A stretch of DNA of 7,709 nt from Flavisolibacter sp. Its GTDB lineage: Bacteria > Bacteroidota > Bacteroidia > Chitinophagales > Chitinophagaceae. Position numbers and translations under genes: made by a program. Where the stretch lies: positions 1 through 7,709 of the forward strand of contig JAICTW010000104.1 of assembly GCA_025936195.1 (NCBI GenBank), read 5' to 3'. Below are positions 6,119 to 7,709 of this stretch, piece after piece. The notes under the pieces are model-generated. The model was not told the origin of the DNA. It saw only the letters and a list, made by a program, of their open reading frames with translations, and ran no database searches. Within the stretch, counting starts at the first letter, position 1, and the number at the start of each line of letters is the position of its first letter.

Positions 6119-6148
6119 AATAATTTGGCATAACCTAAAATATCTATT

Positions 6149-6655
6149 ATGAAAAAAGGATTACCCAAATTGTATGTTATGAAAAGGATGATACCAGTGT
6201 TGGCAATTGCCGTGGCTATGACAGCTTGTAATACAAATCCAAACACGGATACTTCTCAAAAAGCAATACAACCTGCTGTTGACACTACAGGTTTAGCTCA
6301 ATTTCAGGCGTGGAAAGCGCAGAACGAGTTAGTGAATACTTCGGAAAATACTGCACAGCAACCCCAAACAAAAACTATTGTGAAGTACTATCCGGTAAGT
6401 AGTGCCCGGAGAAGTTCTTCCTCTTCTTCAGGTGTTTCAAGAAGCACAAGCACTTCATCGGGTACAGCTTATAAAAAGAAAGGATGGAGTAGTGCCGCTA
6501 AGGGTGCCGTTATTGGTGGTGTTGCCGGTGCAGCCGGAGGTGCTATTATCAATAAAAAGAACCGTGCATTGGGCGGTGTGGTTGGTGGTGTATTAGGAGC
6601 AGGTGCCGGCTACGGAATCGGACGTCACATTGATAAAAAGAATGGACGTAATTAA
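6149..6655 (+). CDS. Glycine-zipper lipoprotein (YMGG/Omp-type zipper)
   Basis: Up to 168 aa. A hydrophobic signal ends in the lipobox AMTAC, with the lipidated Cys at residue 27 from the ATG at 6149, or residue 17 from the in-frame ATG at 6179 (MKRMIPVLAIAVAMTAC). The shorter form is the more typical lipoprotein signal, but the first ATG lies about 20 bases after the predicted sigma-54 start, so both remain possible. After the Cys comes a polar, probably disordered stretch, then a Ser-rich linker (about 84-106, with a run of six or more Ser), then a Gly/Ala zipper at about 118-160 (KGAVIGGVAGAAGG, then ALGGVVGGVLGAGAGYGIG) around a basic turn (NKKNRA). Zipper proteins of this kind insert into or coat membranes and are often envelope-stress related. 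CNTNP lacks the acidic/basic export signal of surface-exposed Bacteroidota lipoproteins, so a periplasm-facing position is likely. The precise function is unknown. Confidence 0.8.
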   Translation: MKKGLPKLYVMKRMIPVLAIAVAMTACNTNPNTDTSQKAIQPAVDTTGLAQFQAWKAQNELVNTSENTAQQPQTKTIVKYYPVSSARRSSSSSSGVSRSTSTSSGTAYKKKGWSSAAKGAVIGGVAGAAGGAIINKKNRALGGVVGGVLGAGAGYGIGRHIDKKNGRN

Positions 6656-6685
6656 AACAATTAAAACAAGAACGTGAATAATTGT

Positions 6686-6714
6686 AAGGCTTGCGCAACG
6701 CAGGCCTTTTATTT
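6686..6714 (+). terminator. Intrinsic terminator of the lipoprotein gene
   Basis: AAGGCTTGCG (6686-6695) pairs with CGCAGGCCTT (6699-6708), a 10-bp GC-rich stem with one G-U pair and a CAA loop, followed by the T-rich run TTTTATTTTA. It lies 30 bases after the stop codon. This is the clearest rho-independent terminator in the window. Confidence 0.88.
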
Positions 6715-6994
6715 TATGGCAGTGTTAATTGTGTTCGGCATTAAGTAAAGAAACTTCATAATGCGCAATAAAGTTCTGAACGTTGATGCCGATAGCTATC
6801 GGGAGAGTGATGGCAACTTTTACTCCAAACGTTACAATAAAAGCTCACAGTAGAAATGCAGTTAAGTACAAAATCATTCCATTGACATGTAAAGAACTAT
6901 TTCAAACAAAAACGAAAAGCATCTACTCAGAACAATCTAAATGCTTTAAAGAATAACCGAAATAAGAAAAGCTTCTTCGACCTAAGTCTCTCCC
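6715..6994. other. Long gap without a recognised gene
   Basis: About 280 bases between the lipoprotein terminator and the end of cdsA. It is A/T rich and contains the 14-bp palindrome at 6789-6802 but no recognisable RNA gene. One short open frame, 6761-6853 (30 codons), runs through the palindrome; it has no start signal and no recognisable sequence, so it is not called as a gene. Confidence 0.6.
6789..6802. repeat. 14-bp perfect palindrome CCGATAGCTATCGG
   Basis: CCGATAG followed directly by CTATCGG is a perfect palindrome with no loop, embedded in A/T-rich DNA. From memory this word is frequent as an interspersed element in Bacteroidota genomes, but its copy number here cannot be seen from one window. 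Confidence 0.6.
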
Positions 6995-7011
6995 TCAGGG
7001 GAACAGGGAGA
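6989..7011 (-). repeat. Stem-loop across the cdsA stop codon
   Basis: TCTCCCT (6989-6995) pairs with AGGGAGA (7005-7011) around a 9-base loop, and the TGA stop (6997-6995 on the minus strand) lies within the structure. No U run follows directly on the minus strand, so a terminator role is doubtful; it may be the edge of an intergenic repeat. Confidence 0.4.
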
Positions 7012-7709
7012 ATGCTGCGTACAGCCAAACAAATACACTCGCAAATAACAAAGAATCGAAACGATCAAGAAAACCTCCATGCCCCGGCATAATGCTTCCA
7101 CTGTCTTTAACACCTGCCATGCGTTTTAATTTGCTTTCAAACAAATCGCCAATGGTGCCGGTGATGGCAGCAATGCCCGACATAATTCCGGCATCAACCA
7201 CTGAAATTCTTTTGGTGAAAAAAGCGATTAAACAAATAACAACAATGGTTAGAATAACTCCGCCAACCGTTCCTTCCCAGGTTTTCTTTGGAGAGATTTT
7301 GGAAAGTGGCGCCTTACCAATGAAAGACCCAACAATATAAGCCATCGTATCATTGATCCACAAAGAGAAAATAATCAGCAAAGGAATGGTGTACGATAAA
7401 GAAAGAATGTCTGCACTCCAATGATTTCTCAACTCCATCAATAGGCCAAGCGGCAAAGAAATATAAATCACACCTATCATCGAATACATGATGTTGCCGA
7501 GAAAAATAATTTTGGAATCAATGAACATGATCAATGGAAGACAGATCATGAAAACAAGTCCTGTCCAGAAACCAATATCCGTTAAGGCGAGTGTAGCGAT
7601 CTTCAAATTATAATTGGTAAAAAACAAAAGCAGGCACCATCCGCCAATCATAATTCCATAGCGATGAAACAAACTTGTTTTACTGTACTGCGGATTAAAT
7701 TTGGTTACC
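6995..7709 (-). CDS. cdsA: Phosphatidate cytidylyltransferase (CDP-diglyceride synthase), N-terminus cut by the window
   Basis: This integral membrane enzyme makes CDP-diacylglycerol from phosphatidate and CTP, the branch point for all phospholipid synthesis. The frame is open to the right edge (reading VTKFNPQYSKTSL before a possible TTG at 7672), so the true start lies outside; about 238 residues are visible against a usual 260-290. Several hydrophobic segments are evident (for example IMIGGWCLLLFF, FWTGLVFMICLPLIMF, IPLLIIFSLWI, TIVVICLIAFF). WINDTMAYIVGSFIGK and KISPKKTWEGTVGG are family motifs. The C-terminal signature runs from S180 to D206 (numbered from the TTG), with SKLKR, KDSG, PGHGG and DRFD; it fits the PROSITE CDP-diglyceride synthetase pattern throughout, including the Asp residues that bind metal. 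It is transcribed away from the window edge, with no visible neighbour in its operon. Confidence 0.95.
   Translation of the reverse strand, partial: VTKFNPQYSKTSLFHRYGIMIGGWCLLLFFTNYNLKIATLALTDIGFWTGLVFMICLPLIMFIDSKIIFLGNIMYSMIGVIYISLPLGLLMELRNHWSADILSLSYTIPLLIIFSLWINDTMAYIVGSFIGKAPLSKISPKKTWEGTVGGVILTIVVICLIAFFTKRISVVDAGIMSGIAAITGTIGDLFESKLKRMAGVKDSGSIMPGHGGFLDRFDSLLFASVFVWLYAAFSLFP

Larger units (their letters stand above)
5933..6148 (+). other. Gene-free regulatory gap between zwf and the lipoprotein gene
   Basis: No plausible gene is seen in these 216 bases. The right half holds the sigma-54 promoter (6103-6118) and a 9-bp inverted repeat (6032-6040 / 6089-6097). TTCCACAAAA occurs twice (6013-6022 and 6065-6074), 52 bases apart. 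No convincing terminator is visible for zwf; the short CGAA...TTCG pairing near 5968-5982 is too weak. Confidence 0.6.

Noticed and set aside
6402..6596. Open frame overlapping the lipoprotein gene in another + frame
   Set aside because: It is a by-product of the Ser/Gly-rich codons; it has no recognisable protein features and no start signal, and the lipoprotein frame has a lipobox and zipper.
6650..6667. Tandem duplication AATTAAAAC x2 spanning the lipoprotein stop codon
   Set aside because: A single 9-base duplication in A/T-rich DNA is readily explained by slippage and has no effect on the reading frame because the stop is in the first copy.
6761..6853. 30-codon open frame as a small protein gene
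   Set aside because: It is short, has no promoter or ribosome site and no recognisable motif, and it is interrupted by a palindromic repeat; kept only as a repeat observation.
1..7709. Mobile element or defence island
   Set aside because: No transposase, integrase, phage or toxin-antitoxin gene and no terminal repeats are visible; the genes are core metabolism with similar codon use.

Overview
The window looks like chromosomal DNA from the phylum Bacteroidota, most likely a Chitinophagaceae-type organism. The reasons are moderate to low GC with A/T-rich gaps, almost no Shine-Dalgarno sequences, a TAnnTTTG-type -7 promoter element upstream of one gene, and the style of the proteins (AhpD-like protein, diheme cytochrome of the reaction-centre type, glycine-zipper lipoprotein). 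This placement is inferred from signals and protein style; no database search was possible. All but one of the genes can be assigned to a family with confidence, and the window reads as ordinary core metabolism rather than a mobile or defence island.

Layout, left to right. (1) 1-729 (+): 3' part of a cupin/JmjC-fold putative 2-oxoglutarate-dependent dioxygenase, cut by the window edge. (2) 746-785: a 17-bp stem that probably ends transcription from both sides. (3) 831-1865 (-): beta subunit of a 2-oxoacid:ferredoxin oxidoreductase (TPP and [4Fe-4S]), preceded on the same strand by 2013-2360 (-), a small AhpD/carboxymuconolactone-decarboxylase-like protein. The gap between these two holds inverted 7-base tandem repeats. 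(4) 2361-2463: divergent promoter region. (5) 2464-5932 (+): a probable operon of a diheme c-type cytochrome, 6-phosphogluconate dehydrogenase (gnd) one base later, and glucose-6-phosphate dehydrogenase (zwf) after a gap filled by a second inverted 7-base repeat array. (6) 5933-6148: a regulatory gap with a strong match to a sigma-54 (RpoN) promoter, driving 6149-6655 (+), a glycine-zipper lipoprotein, followed by a good intrinsic terminator. (7) 6656-6994: mostly non-coding, with a 14-bp palindrome. (8) 6995-7709 (-): CdsA (phosphatidate cytidylyltransferase), with its N-terminus beyond the window.

How the genes relate: gnd and zwf supply the two dehydrogenase steps of the oxidative pentose phosphate pathway, but the intervening lactonase (pgl) is not here. 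The ferredoxin oxidoreductase beta subunit is also without its alpha/gamma partner, so both systems depend on genes elsewhere. The two points most worth a second look are the paired, inverted heptamer arrays in both within-operon gaps (different sequence, same architecture) and the sigma-54 promoter with a flanking inverted repeat upstream of the lipoprotein. Gnd also has an Asp-Leu-Lys where the E. coli enzyme has Asn-Arg-Ser for NADP binding, which raises a cofactor question. I found no convincing undescribed multi-gene system.
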